Shown here one piece after another: positions 17,601 through 25,924 of a stretch of 33,821 nt of DNA. The position numbers and the translations under genes are program-made. Source of the stretch: an uncultured Bacteroidota bacterium (GTDB taxonomy: Bacteria; Bacteroidota; Rhodothermia; Rhodothermales; Salinibacteraceae); assembly GCA_913055845.1 (NCBI GenBank), contig CAJXKO010000023.1, forward strand, positions 1 through 33,821. Reading direction: 5' to 3'. Below the pieces are notes generated by a model. It was not told the origin of the DNA, did not search any database, and worked only from the letters and a program-made list of their open reading frames with translations. Each line of letters opens with the position of its first letter. Position 1 is the first letter of the stretch.

Positions 17601-17881
17601 GCCGCTGATCTCGCGTTCGCGCGTGCCGTCCATGCTATAGTAGGAGCTATGGGTGAATGAATGCTGCAACTAAAGACAGGGGCCAGTGCCACGAGCCGAG
17701 TATCAATGCGTTCCCACTGAAGGCCGTCCATCGCTGGTTCGGACCGCCCTCCACTGGCCTGCCCCTTCGTCTCAGAAAGGCATGAAGGACCTCGACTTTG
17801 CAGGACTCCGATTGCCGCAGCAACCCAGCACTCGAATCCTAGCGGCGCACGCGGAGGCGGAGGCCTGTGGGTCGCAGATGC

Positions 17882-19858
17882 TCAAGAAGACTCCGCGTCA
17901 CGGTTTTCTGAGGCAGCCGCGGTGGGTTCCGGAGCCTCCTCCTCGTCCAGTCCCAGAGTTTCGTCGAGCAGGGTGCCTGCAATCTCAATGAAGTCCTGCT
18001 CGGTAATAATTCCCACGAGTCGGTCTTCGCGGACGACCGGTAGCGCCCCGATCTCGTGCTCGCGCATGAGCTCCACCGCTTCGAGGGTGGGACGGTCCGG
18101 TGATACCGAAATGGGCTCTTCCACCATGATGTCCCCCACAGGAACCCCTCCTTCTGGACGCTCCGTGCGCTCGGCCATGTGACGCAGTAGGGTCCGGTGG
18201 CTCACGAGGCCCACGAGACGATGCTGTTCGTCCTCCACCAGGACGTGGCGAATCTTTTGCCAATCCATGAGCCGTGCCACAAATTCGATTGATTCCTCCT
18301 CGTGGACCGTGAAGAGGTCGGTCGTCATGTAGTCCTCGACGTTGGTGTCTTTCATCCCCGTCGGGGTGTACCCCTCTTCCAGAGTCGCCAGGGACCACTC
18401 GTGCACCGGATTGCCCGACTTCTGGCGCTCCACCATGGCCCGCGTGAGGGCCCCGAGACGCTCGGCACGTGACCCCACATTTTCCATACGGTCGAGGGAG
18501 TCGAGTTGCCACTGCGCACCGGTCTGTTGAGTCTCGACTCGTTTCTGAATGATGCCGAGGTATCGATCAATGTCCGACGGGTCGATGTCGGAGGTCTGAA
18601 GGCCTTTCTCAGCGAGCGGAACGAGCGTGTCCAGGATGAGCTCGTGGGCCGGCCGGTTGGACCCGTCCAGCCACTTGAACTGGGAAGCAAGGCCGTTGCG
18701 GGCGGCCGCATTGAAGTTGTAGCGCGCTTCGTAGAATTTGATGTGCTCGGACACGTCCCGGTACTCTCGCGCAAGCCCGGCCACGAGGCCGTACCAGAAG
18801 GCCGCGTTCGCGATCTCATCGATGACAGTGGGCCCGGAGGGCAGCACCCGATTCTCAATGCGGAGGTGTGGCTTGCCGTCCGTGATGCCGTAGCAGGCCC
18901 GGTTCCAGCGGTACACAGTGCCGTTGTGGAGTTGAAGGGCCATCAGATTGGGCACGCCTCCTTCCTCCAACGTCTTGAGGGGGTCCTCTCCCAACTCTGT
19001 TGTCAAGAGGACGCGGAACCGCGAGATGTCTTCCTTGAAAATCTCCATCACCGACTCGTCCACCCAGTCGGTGCCAAAGTGAACCCGGGGACTCATCTCG
19101 CGAAGGTACAGGTTGCTCGACCGGGTATCCACCGCTTGTTGGAACAGCGCGATGCGGGTTTCGCGCCACAGCCGTTTTCCAAAGAGCAAGGGGGAGTTTG
19201 TTGCGGCCGCGAGGCACGGGGCCGCCACCACCTGCGCAATGTTGTAGTACCGCGGGAACTCCTCAGGGGACACCTGAAAGTGGGTCTGAAAGCTCGTATT
19301 GCACCCCTCCAGCATGATGGAGTCGTGCTTCACGAACAGCTCGTCGATGCCACGAATCTGATACTGCCCCGCCCCGCCTCGTAGGCGTGAGATGGCGTCA
19401 TTGAGGGCGTAGTACCGGGGTCGAGGCGTCATGTAGTCGAGCGCGAAGTCCGACAGGTGGGCCGTGGGCAAAATGCCCGTCATAGCAATCTCACTGTCCA
19501 CCTGTCGGGTCAGCCCACGCACTTTCTCGATGAGGTCCGCGGTGGAGGTCTCCATCTGGGTGAAACAGTCATCCCCGTACTGGAGGGGATCCATGTTGAA
19601 CTCCACATTGAACTTCGTGAGCTCCGTTACAATGCGGTCGTCCGTATTCCGCTCCAGCACCTCCTCGATGACCGGCGCCGGCTCGCCCCGCTCGTCGACC
19701 ATGAACAATTCCTGCTCGGCCCCAATGCGCCGAACGCCGCTCTCAAACATATCCTCATGGAGCATCAGCTCCATGGCGCGAACGTCACGCATCAGGTGAT
19801 TCGTAAATTCGCGGAGCACCGAGGGCTCAGCGTCCCGCCGTACATTGTGTTCGCCCAT
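17882..19858 (-). CDS. Glutamate-cysteine ligase-like protein fused to two CBS domains
   Basis: A 658-aa fusion. Residues about 43-400 look like a GCS2-type glutamate-cysteine ligase: IGAEQELFMVD (46-54), the FNVEFNMDP block (83-91), ETSTADL, the SFQTHFQV strand (189-196), RVHFGTDWVDES and HLRIENRVLP (331-340), consistent with the ATP-grasp-like active site. The C-terminus carries a CBS pair (about 505-562 and 573-632) with VEDYMTTDLFTVHEE, VGDIMVEEPISVSPD and GALPVVREDRLVGIITEQDF. CBS pairs usually bind adenosyl nucleotides, so the ligase may be controlled by energy status. The start at 19858 is chosen because the longer frame to 19948 lacks domain sequence. A promoter-like TTTG-N21-TACCTTG lies upstream at 19946-19977. 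No glutathione synthetase is nearby, so the true product may not be glutathione. Confidence 0.85.
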   Translation of the reverse strand: MGEHNVRRDAEPSVLREFTNHLMRDVRAMELMLHEDMFESGVRRIGAEQELFMVDERGEPAPVIEEVLERNTDDRIVTELTKFNVEFNMDPLQYGDDCFTQMETSTADLIEKVRGLTRQVDSEIAMTGILPTAHLSDFALDYMTPRPRYYALNDAISRLRGGAGQYQIRGIDELFVKHDSIMLEGCNTSFQTHFQVSPEEFPRYYNIAQVVAAPCLAAATNSPLLFGKRLWRETRIALFQQAVDTRSSNLYLREMSPRVHFGTDWVDESVMEIFKEDISRFRVLLTTELGEDPLKTLEEGGVPNLMALQLHNGTVYRWNRACYGITDGKPHLRIENRVLPSGPTVIDEIANAAFWYGLVAGLAREYRDVSEHIKFYEARYNFNAAARNGLASQFKWLDGSNRPAHELILDTLVPLAEKGLQTSDIDPSDIDRYLGIIQKRVETQQTGAQWQLDSLDRMENVGSRAERLGALTRAMVERQKSGNPVHEWSLATLEEGYTPTGMKDTNVEDYMTTDLFTVHEEESIEFVARLMDWQKIRHVLVEDEQHRLVGLVSHRTLLRHMAERTERPEGGVPVGDIMVEEPISVSPDRPTLEAVELMREHEIGALPVVREDRLVGIITEQDFIEIAGTLLDETLGLDEEEAPEPTAAASENRDAESS

Positions 19859-19945
19859 TGAATGCAAGTCGTTATTTAGGAACAGTGGCGTGCGTGGCCC
19901 CCACGACCGTGCGCGGGAACAGTGTAGTGCATCGGACACTGGAAG

Positions 19946-19977
19946 CAAGGTAGAAACGGTTCGCCAACATTATCAAA
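19946..19977 (-). promoter_or_regulatory. Promoter-like TTTG-N21-TACCTTG
   Basis: On the minus strand TTTG (19977-19974) and TACCTTG (19952-19946) are 21 bp apart, the spacing of the Bacteroidota -33/-7 promoter (TAnnTTTG, here one T short). It lies about 90 bp upstream of the GCL-CBS start. Confidence 0.4.
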
Positions 19978-20045
19978 TTGGGATGAACCATGCCGGTACC
20001 AGACTCGTCCAACGATGTGTATCAGATGCGCGTTTGAGAATCGAA

Positions 20046-21872
20046 ATGCCAACTTCGATCGAGACGATTGTACGCACCACTGCCTGTCAGATGGGTTCTC
20101 GCTCCGCCGTAGCCCTTGCCATCATCTGGTCCAGTTTCGTCCTCTTCGGAGGGGTGGTCCCGTACAGCAGCCTCCTGGACAGGTCCGCAAAGGCTTCCCC
20201 ACAGCCCGATCCGGACACGAGCCAAGCGGTGTCCCCCACCGCGCAGAAATACCTAATTAAGGGGGTCACTGAGGCGCAATTAAACGACCAACGAGAGGCC
20301 ATTCGGTACTTCGAGACCGCGCTCAGCGAGGCCCCTCAAAATCCTGCGCTCCTGCAAGCCTTGGCCGACGCCCACGCAGCCCGGGGCGAAACGGCCACCG
20401 CCCTATTCTACGGCCGCAAGGCCCGCACTCACGGCAGTCATCGGCCCTACTACCACCGGCGCCTCGCCGAGCTGCAACGAAAGGCCGGCGAGCGAGAAAA
20501 CGCGCTCCGGACGTACCAGAAGATGCGGACTCGTTTTCCGGACTACACCCCGACGTACCGTGCCCTTGCAGCCCTCCAGTCCAACCTGGGACGTCCCCAT
20601 GCAGCGATTGCTACTTATAAGTCGTTGCTTAACAGTCGATCTTCTCTTCCGACGTCCGTCTACCAGCGACTCCTCGCATTGTATCAACAGGTTGAGGACC
20701 AGTCAGGAACCGAGCAAATGCTCCGTGTGCTTCTGGAGCGTCGCCCCGCCAACCGCCACTACCGCCGCCAACTGGGAATGCTCTACGCAGAGACCGATAG
20801 CCCGACCCAGGCCCTGGACCTGCTCGCCCCACTGGCCCGGCAACATCCCAACGATTCAACCCTGAGGGCTCGGGTGCGGCGGCTCGCGACACGTACCGGG
20901 CGCTCCGTGGAGACGCCTGAGCGCTCTCCCACCGCCGGCCTTAGGACCGCCCCCTCCCTCTCGACGAACCAACTCGTGCGTCGTGCCCGAATCCTCTACA
21001 ACGACCCCGACACCTTAACCGCTCAGTCCGACACTACGCGACTTCACCGCGCCGAAACGCTGCTCCAAACCGCTGTTGATCGGACCCCGGAGGCCGTCGC
21101 TGCATGGTCCCTCCTGGCCCAAGTGCGGGGACGACTGGGCAACGCCCAAGCCGCAGGAGACGCCCTCAAGCGCTCACTGGACGTAAACCCCCGGGATGCT
21201 GGGCGTTGGGCCCGAGCAGCTTCGGCGTACCTGCAGTCCCGTCGCTACAACCGCGCGGTGACAATTGCTGAGGAAGGACTCCTTCTGTTTCCTGGACACG
21301 TCCCCCTTGCCCAAACCGCGGCGGTCGCTCGCCTCCACGCCGGACAACTACGGCAGGCCCGGAAGCATTTCCAGACGGCACTCAGTTTAGTGGACACGTC
21401 GACCCAGCCCACACGTGCAGCCATGCTCCATGCCGGACTGGGGCTCGCCCACACCAAACTCGACCGGCCCACCGACGCCGACGCAGCACTCCGGACGGCC
21501 CAATCCCTAGCCCCAGACCACCCAGTCGTGCTCCGCCGCCACGCATACAGCCTAGCCCTTCGCGGGATAGGGCTCGACCGGGCCCTCCGGAAGGCCCAGC
21601 GGGCCGTAGAGCACGCCCCCGAGTCGGCACTCGCGCTCGATGTGCTTGGGTGGATCCATCTTCAGCGGAACGCACTGGACACGGCCCGTCGAATTTTACA
21701 GGACGCCCTCGACGCAGCGCCGCCGTCCCCGCGAGCACTCAACCACTACGGAGACCTTGAGCGAGCACTGGGCAACGACCGGGCCGCACGTTCGTATTGG
21801 CAACGGGCTTTGGATCAGGCCCCAGACCGGACGTCGATTCAGAAAAAGCTCGACACGAGTTCTCCGTCGTAA
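20046..21872 (+). CDS. Tetratricopeptide-repeat protein with N-terminal membrane anchor
   Basis: A 608-aa protein with one hydrophobic segment (VALAIIWSSFVLFGGVV, about residues 22-38) that would anchor or export it, followed by many helical TPR units. Repeat signatures include EAIRYFETALSEAPQNPALLQALADAH, ENALRTYQKMRTRFPDYTP and DARRILQDALDAAPPSP-type segments, each about 34 residues with small/large residue spacing. TPR arrays mediate protein-protein contact. It opens a plus-strand run with the DUF4292 lipoprotein and EnvC-like activator, an order I know from Bacteroidota genomes. The start is uncertain: ATG at 20046, or in-frame ATGs at 19983 and 20091. I choose 20046, which keeps a short leader before the hydrophobic segment. 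No enzyme motif is seen. Confidence 0.87.
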   Translation: MPTSIETIVRTTACQMGSRSAVALAIIWSSFVLFGGVVPYSSLLDRSAKASPQPDPDTSQAVSPTAQKYLIKGVTEAQLNDQREAIRYFETALSEAPQNPALLQALADAHAARGETATALFYGRKARTHGSHRPYYHRRLAELQRKAGERENALRTYQKMRTRFPDYTPTYRALAALQSNLGRPHAAIATYKSLLNSRSSLPTSVYQRLLALYQQVEDQSGTEQMLRVLLERRPANRHYRRQLGMLYAETDSPTQALDLLAPLARQHPNDSTLRARVRRLATRTGRSVETPERSPTAGLRTAPSLSTNQLVRRARILYNDPDTLTAQSDTTRLHRAETLLQTAVDRTPEAVAAWSLLAQVRGRLGNAQAAGDALKRSLDVNPRDAGRWARAASAYLQSRRYNRAVTIAEEGLLLFPGHVPLAQTAAVARLHAGQLRQARKHFQTALSLVDTSTQPTRAAMLHAGLGLAHTKLDRPTDADAALRTAQSLAPDHPVVLRRHAYSLALRGIGLDRALRKAQRAVEHAPESALALDVLGWIHLQRNALDTARRILQDALDAAPPSPRALNHYGDLERALGNDRAARSYWQRALDQAPDRTSIQKKLDTSSPS

Positions 21873-21918
21873 GCGTTCCGGCTGTCGTTGCTCTCTCGTA
21901 CGCCCCCCAACGTTCATC

Positions 21919-22722
21919 TTGTCTCTTCGTCCCCTTCCTTCCACGGCGCGTCTGCTTCTTCTCGCCCTCGGGACCACACTTCTGATTGTGAGCTGCAGTA
22001 GCTCTGCCCGCACCGCGTCGACCCCCGGACTGCCGAGCGGCTTTCCGGACCACTCCTCCACCCAGATTCGCAACTTCATTCTGACCGGCAGCGACAGTGT
22101 AGCGTCCTACAGTGCTAAGGCACGGATCACCGTCCAGTCCCCGAACCAGAACCGCACCTTCAACGCCGTTGTCCGCCACCGTCGGTCCGACTCGCTGTTC
22201 ATGCGGTTCAGCCTCTTTGGAATCGAGGGCGGACGCCTGCTTCTCACCCGCGATAGTGTGTTTTTCTATGATACCCGGCGATCCGTCCTGCGTGTGGGGC
22301 CGGTCCAGGAGGTCCAGTCCATCTTCCCCGCGCCTGTCTCGTCGGAGGACTTCTTCCAAAATATGCTCGGGCTCATCGCCCCTAACCCGTCGACCCCATG
22401 GTCCGTGTCGGCGGACAGCAGCCTGTACTACTTTTCGGGGCCTTCCGACCAGACCCGCTACACAGTGGACCCGATGCGGTGGCGGGTCGTACGGTACGAA
22501 AAACGGGCCCAGAGGGGCAATGTCGTTGAGAAGCGCCTGTTTTCAAACTTTCGTTCCGTAGAAGGCCTACAACTCCCATCTCGTGTGATTTTCGAGCGGC
22601 CGAACTCGAACCTCCGAGCGATGGTGCGCTACCAAGAAATGACCCTCAACCCTACGGACCTCTCATTTGCGCTTGGCGTCCCGTCGCAGGTTCCGCGGCG
22701 ACCCTTTGCCCAGGGACGTTAG
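21919..22722 (+). CDS. DUF4292 outer-membrane lipoprotein (LolB-like fold suspected)
   Basis: A 267-aa lipoprotein. From the TTG at 21919 there is a signal peptide with a lipobox (LLIVSC before SSS). ATG starts in this frame lie only inside the previous gene, so TTG is the most sensible start. The mature protein has beta strands typical of DUF4292 (YSAKARITVQ, RTFNAVVRHR, DSLFMRFSLFGIEGGRLLLT, DSVFFYD). Some DUF4292 members have been proposed to resemble LolB, the outer-membrane lipoprotein receptor; that role is inference. It starts 46 bp after the TPR gene, and its 3' end lies 40 bp before the EnvC-like ATG. The set is probably one operon for envelope maintenance. Confidence 0.82.
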   Translation: MSLRPLPSTARLLLLALGTTLLIVSCSSSARTASTPGLPSGFPDHSSTQIRNFILTGSDSVASYSAKARITVQSPNQNRTFNAVVRHRRSDSLFMRFSLFGIEGGRLLLTRDSVFFYDTRRSVLRVGPVQEVQSIFPAPVSSEDFFQNMLGLIAPNPSTPWSVSADSSLYYFSGPSDQTRYTVDPMRWRVVRYEKRAQRGNVVEKRLFSNFRSVEGLQLPSRVIFERPNSNLRAMVRYQEMTLNPTDLSFALGVPSQVPRRPFAQGR

Positions 22723-22762
22723 CCCCCGACTTGTCTCTCCCCTCACGATTCAACGGTGTGGC

Positions 22763-24010
22763 ATGTGGCGCCAGAGGCTGTTTGCTTCCGCTCCTACAGT
22801 TGTGCTCGGCAGCACGCTGCTCATGGTGGGTCTCACGTGGGCCTTCCTCGCCTCGTTTAGGGGACAGGCCCAGGACGTGCAGTCTCAGCGTGAGGCGACC
22901 CAGAATCGCCTGCAGCAGCTACAACAGCAGATTCAACGCGAAAAGGGGCGTCTCCAAGACACCCGAAAGGCACAGGAAGCCACGCAGAAAAAGCTCAAGT
23001 CACTTGGGCGAGAGATTGCACTGCGGGAGGAACTAGTATCGACCTACCAGACCCGCCTGGAGCAGCTGAGCCGTGAACGTTCTCACCTCCGCGATACCCT
23101 GTCGGTCCTTCAGGATCGACTCGCGACTCTTCGAGAGGAGTACCAAGGGCACCTCGTCCATGCCTACAAGTACGGTCGCCTGCACGACCTGGCCCTGCTA
23201 CTGGCTTCACAATCCATCAACCAGATGCTCATTCGGGCCCGGTACCTGCGGCACTTTGCCACCGACCGCCGTCGCCAACGCAACGCGATTGAAACCGCGG
23301 CCGCCGAGGTGCGCACCTCTCGGGAGCAGCTCGCCGAGAAACGCGCCGAAACCGAACGCCTCCTCGCCGAGGCCCGCACGGAGCGCGAAAACCTCCGGGC
23401 CCTCGAAGAAGATCGTCGTGAGGTGATCGCCACACTGCGTAACCGGCGCTCTGAGCTTCAACAGGAGATCGATCGCAAGCAGCAACAGGCCCAACAGTTG
23501 GAGCAACGAATCCAACAGCTCGTGCGTCGTTCGAAGCGAGAGGGAGACGCGGAGACCCCTGAACGTCCGCGCCCGGAGTTCGCCGCAAATCTTTCTGCCT
23601 CCTTTCAGAAAAGTCAGGGCTCGCTGCCCTGGCCCGTGGACGGCGCCGTGACCGTCGAGTTTGGCAACCAGGTGGACCCGGTCCACGGCACGTCCACCTA
23701 CCACCCGGGCATTCTGATTGCCGCCTCGCCCCGAAGTCCGGTCCGCGCAGTGTTCGACGGCACCGTCAGTAGTATCGACTTCGTGCCGGGCTACGGCACC
23801 TACGTAGTCATCCGCCACGGAGACTACCTCTCCGTGTACAGCAACCTCTCGAACCTCTCCATCACAACGAATCAGCGGATCGAGGCGGGCGAGGTGATTG
23901 GACAGTCCGGCAGTGAAAGCGAGCCCCGTGGGGCTAGCCTGTTCTTTGGGGTCGTGAACCGCTCGAACAGCGAGTTCGTAGACCCGGACCGGTGGCTCTC
24001 AGCCCGCTAA
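22763..24010 (+). CDS. envC: EnvC-like murein hydrolase activator (coiled coil plus degenerate LytM)
   Basis: A 415-aa exported protein. The N-terminus has a hydrophobic segment (about 12-31), then long coiled coil (about 38-260, Gln/Arg/Glu rich heptads) and a C-terminal LytM/M23 domain (about 287-411) with PVDGAVTVEFGNQ, VRAVFDGTVSSID and GYGTYVVIRHGDYLSVYS. The catalytic zinc ligands are altered: the H-x3-D motif reads HPGIL, the LYxHL site reads VYSNLSN, and the HLHFE site reads ASLFFGV. Such loss is characteristic of EnvC, which activates amidases rather than cutting peptidoglycan itself. The ATG at 22763 is preferred over upstream frame codons that overlap the DUF4292 gene. The amidase partner is not in the window. 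Confidence 0.88.
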   Translation: MWRQRLFASAPTVVLGSTLLMVGLTWAFLASFRGQAQDVQSQREATQNRLQQLQQQIQREKGRLQDTRKAQEATQKKLKSLGREIALREELVSTYQTRLEQLSRERSHLRDTLSVLQDRLATLREEYQGHLVHAYKYGRLHDLALLLASQSINQMLIRARYLRHFATDRRRQRNAIETAAAEVRTSREQLAEKRAETERLLAEARTERENLRALEEDRREVIATLRNRRSELQQEIDRKQQQAQQLEQRIQQLVRRSKREGDAETPERPRPEFAANLSASFQKSQGSLPWPVDGAVTVEFGNQVDPVHGTSTYHPGILIAASPRSPVRAVFDGTVSSIDFVPGYGTYVVIRHGDYLSVYSNLSNLSITTNQRIEAGEVIGQSGSESEPRGASLFFGVVNRSNSEFVDPDRWLSAR

Positions 24011-24069
24011 TCGGTGCAGTCGTACCCGCCGGATTCACAGAAACCTTTCGCCCCCTGGGAGCCAGTGGT

Positions 24070-24103
24070 TTGGGGTTGCCGAACGGCGGGGCGTATCTTT
24101 TGA
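24070..24103 (+). promoter_or_regulatory. Promoter-like TTTG-N21-TATCTTTTG upstream of lpdA
   Basis: TTTG (24070-24073) and TATCTTTTG (24095-24103) are 21 bp apart, matching the Bacteroidota -33/-7 pattern with one extra T. It would start transcription near 24110 and give a leader of about 45 bases. It is 52 bp upstream of the lpdA ATG. Confidence 0.45.
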
Positions 24104-24154
24104 AATCGCGTACTGTGCCCTCGTATCTTCCCTTCACCTTCCTCCCTTGCCCCT

Positions 24155-25573
24155 ATGGCTACGCACTACGACTGCGTGATCGTCGGGAGCGGGCCCGGCG
24201 GTTACGAAACCGCAATCCGCGCCACGCAGCTCGACATGGACACCGCCATCGTCGAAAAAGATAAGCTGGGCGGCGTGTGCCTGAATGTCGGCTGCATCCC
24301 GACGAAGGCCCTCCTCAAGAGCGCCGAGGTCATGTCGGAAGCCAGTCACCTGGACCAATTCGGGCTGGAGCTCGACGGCTCAGTGTCCGCCAACTTTCCC
24401 AGCGTCATTGAGCGGAGCCGGGGCGCGGCGAACCAGATGAATCAGGGCGTGAAGTTCCTGATGAAGAAAAACGACGTTGACGTCCTTCGCGGTCACGGGC
24501 AGCTCACGGCCGCCGACACCGTGGAGATCGAGCCGTCGGTGAACATGGATGGCGACGAGGTCGGGGAAGAGCGCACCGTGACCGCCGATCACATTATCCT
24601 GGCCACCGGTGCCCGGCCCAACGAACTGCCCTTCCTCCCTATCGACGGCGAGAAGGTCCTCAGCTACAAGGAGGCCATGCTCCAGACCGAGCAGCCCGAC
24701 TCGATGGTGATCGTGGGCGCCGGTGCCATCGGTGTCGAGTTTGGCTACTTCTACCACCACATGGGCACCGACGTCACCATCATCGAGGTGGAGAATCGCA
24801 TTGTGCCCAACGAGGACAAGGACGTGTCTCGCGAACTGGCCAAGTCTTACAAGAAAGCCGGCATCGACGTCATGACCGGCGCCAACGTGCAGGGCGTGGA
24901 CAAGGACGCGGAGCCGTTGACGGTGGAGGTCGAGACCGACGACGGCACCCAGCACATCGAGTGCGACCAAGTCCTTTCCGCCGTGGGCGTCGTGGGCAAC
25001 GTTGAGGATATTGGCCTCGAAGAAGTAGGCGTGGAGACGGACGGCAACGACATTGTGGTGGACGACTACTACCGTACCAACGTGGACGGGGTCTACGCCA
25101 TTGGCGACGTGACGGGCGCCCCCTGGCTCGCACACAAGGCCAGCCACGAGGGCATTCTCTGCGTGGAGAACATCGCGGGCCATGACGTGCGGCCTATCGA
25201 CAAGCGCGACATTCCGGCCTGCACCTACTGCCAGCCGCAGATTGCGTCGGTCGGCTACACCGAAGAAGAGGCGAAAGAGGACGGTTATGAGGTGAAGATC
25301 GGCAAATTCCCCTTCAAGGCCAACGGCAAGGCCGCCGCGCTGGGCCACCAGGAAGGGTTCGTCAAGACCATCTACGACGAGAAGTACGGCGAATTTCTGG
25401 GCTGCCACATCATCGGCCAGGACGCTACGGAACTGATCGCGGAGGTTGTGGCTTCGCGGAAGCTGGAGACGACCGGCTTCGAAATTATGGAGTCGATGCA
25501 CCCGCATCCCACCCTCTCGGAGGCAGTGATGGAAGCCACCCGCGACGCGTACGGCCAGCCGATCAATATCTAG
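24155..25573 (+). CDS. lpdA: Dihydrolipoyl dehydrogenase (E3)
   Basis: The flavin E3 subunit that reoxidises lipoyl groups of 2-oxoacid dehydrogenases and the glycine cleavage system, passing electrons to NAD+. Seen in 472 aa: FAD-binding VIVGSGPGGYE (8-18), the redox disulfide in GGVCLNVGCIPTKA (Cys 42 and 47), ILATGARP, NAD-binding GAGAIGVEFG (about 192-201), VYAIGDVTGAPWLAHKA and the catalytic HPHPTLSE near residues 449-456 (His 451, Glu 456). The protein is very rich in Asp/Glu, consistent with a halophile. The pyrimidine-rich leader lacks a Shine-Dalgarno sequence. A strong intrinsic terminator follows. It stands alone; no E1 or E2 gene is adjacent. Confidence 0.97.
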   Translation: MATHYDCVIVGSGPGGYETAIRATQLDMDTAIVEKDKLGGVCLNVGCIPTKALLKSAEVMSEASHLDQFGLELDGSVSANFPSVIERSRGAANQMNQGVKFLMKKNDVDVLRGHGQLTAADTVEIEPSVNMDGDEVGEERTVTADHIILATGARPNELPFLPIDGEKVLSYKEAMLQTEQPDSMVIVGAGAIGVEFGYFYHHMGTDVTIIEVENRIVPNEDKDVSRELAKSYKKAGIDVMTGANVQGVDKDAEPLTVEVETDDGTQHIECDQVLSAVGVVGNVEDIGLEEVGVETDGNDIVVDDYYRTNVDGVYAIGDVTGAPWLAHKASHEGILCVENIAGHDVRPIDKRDIPACTYCQPQIASVGYTEEEAKEDGYEVKIGKFPFKANGKAAALGHQEGFVKTIYDEKYGEFLGCHIIGQDATELIAEVVASRKLETTGFEIMESMHPHPTLSEAVMEATRDAYGQPINI

Positions 25574-25598
25574 CCCCACCGAACATCCTGGAATTCTC

Positions 25599-25632
25599 AG
25601 CCCCGTTCTCTTCGGAGAGCGGGGCTTTTTTT
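25599..25632 (+). terminator. Intrinsic terminator of lpdA
   Basis: A 12-bp stem (AGCCCCGTTCTC / GAGAGCGGGGCT, one G-T pair) with a TTCG tetraloop, followed by seven T. It starts 25 bp after the lpdA stop. Very strong. Confidence 0.95.
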
Positions 25633-25924
25633 GATGCCCTCCGCGCCGCCTCCGCCGCCGTAGCACTCTGGGCGTGCCTTCTGGGAATCCTGGAGTTAGT
25701 GTTCCTACCGGGTCTTTCTACCGGTATCGATGCGGCCTCGGCGTGTGTGGCATGTGTTTGGGAGGAGCCCCGGCTGTCCTCGGGGCCGGACGGGCTCTGT
25801 GCCCCCTCGACACGGGGCGGTCCACGATGCCTCCACCGTGCCCCATTGGGAACGACGATCGCGGAGAGCAAACGCCACAACGGCAAAATGCCCTGAAGAA
25901 CAAGTGACAGTGCCCGCGGGGCCC
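25633..25924. other. Intergenic region between lpdA and the M1 peptidase gene
   Basis: About 290 bp between the lpdA terminator and the 3' end of the M1 peptidase gene on the opposite strand. I see no credible gene. It has GC-rich short dyads, GCCCCG (25767-25772) with CGGGGC (25781-25786) and GCCCC (25801-25805) with GGGGC (25814-25818), but no T-run to make a second terminator. Confidence 0.5.

Noticed and set aside
19920-19941. CAGTGT-N10-ACACTG dyad between the GCL-CBS and TPR genes
   Set aside because: Only 6 bp per arm, no support from position or known regulators; expected by chance in a window this long.
24380-25666. 428-aa minus-strand ORF antisense to lpdA
   Set aside because: It is the Val/His/Leu-rich mirror of an acidic gene and runs through the lpdA terminator.
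25767-25818. GC-rich hairpins as a second terminator for the M1 peptidase gene
   Set aside because: No T-run on either strand and they lie over 100 bp from the stop codon.
25674-25907. Short Cys-containing ORFs between lpdA and the M1 peptidase
   Set aside because: No start context, no family, overlap with GC-rich dyads; better read as intergenic.
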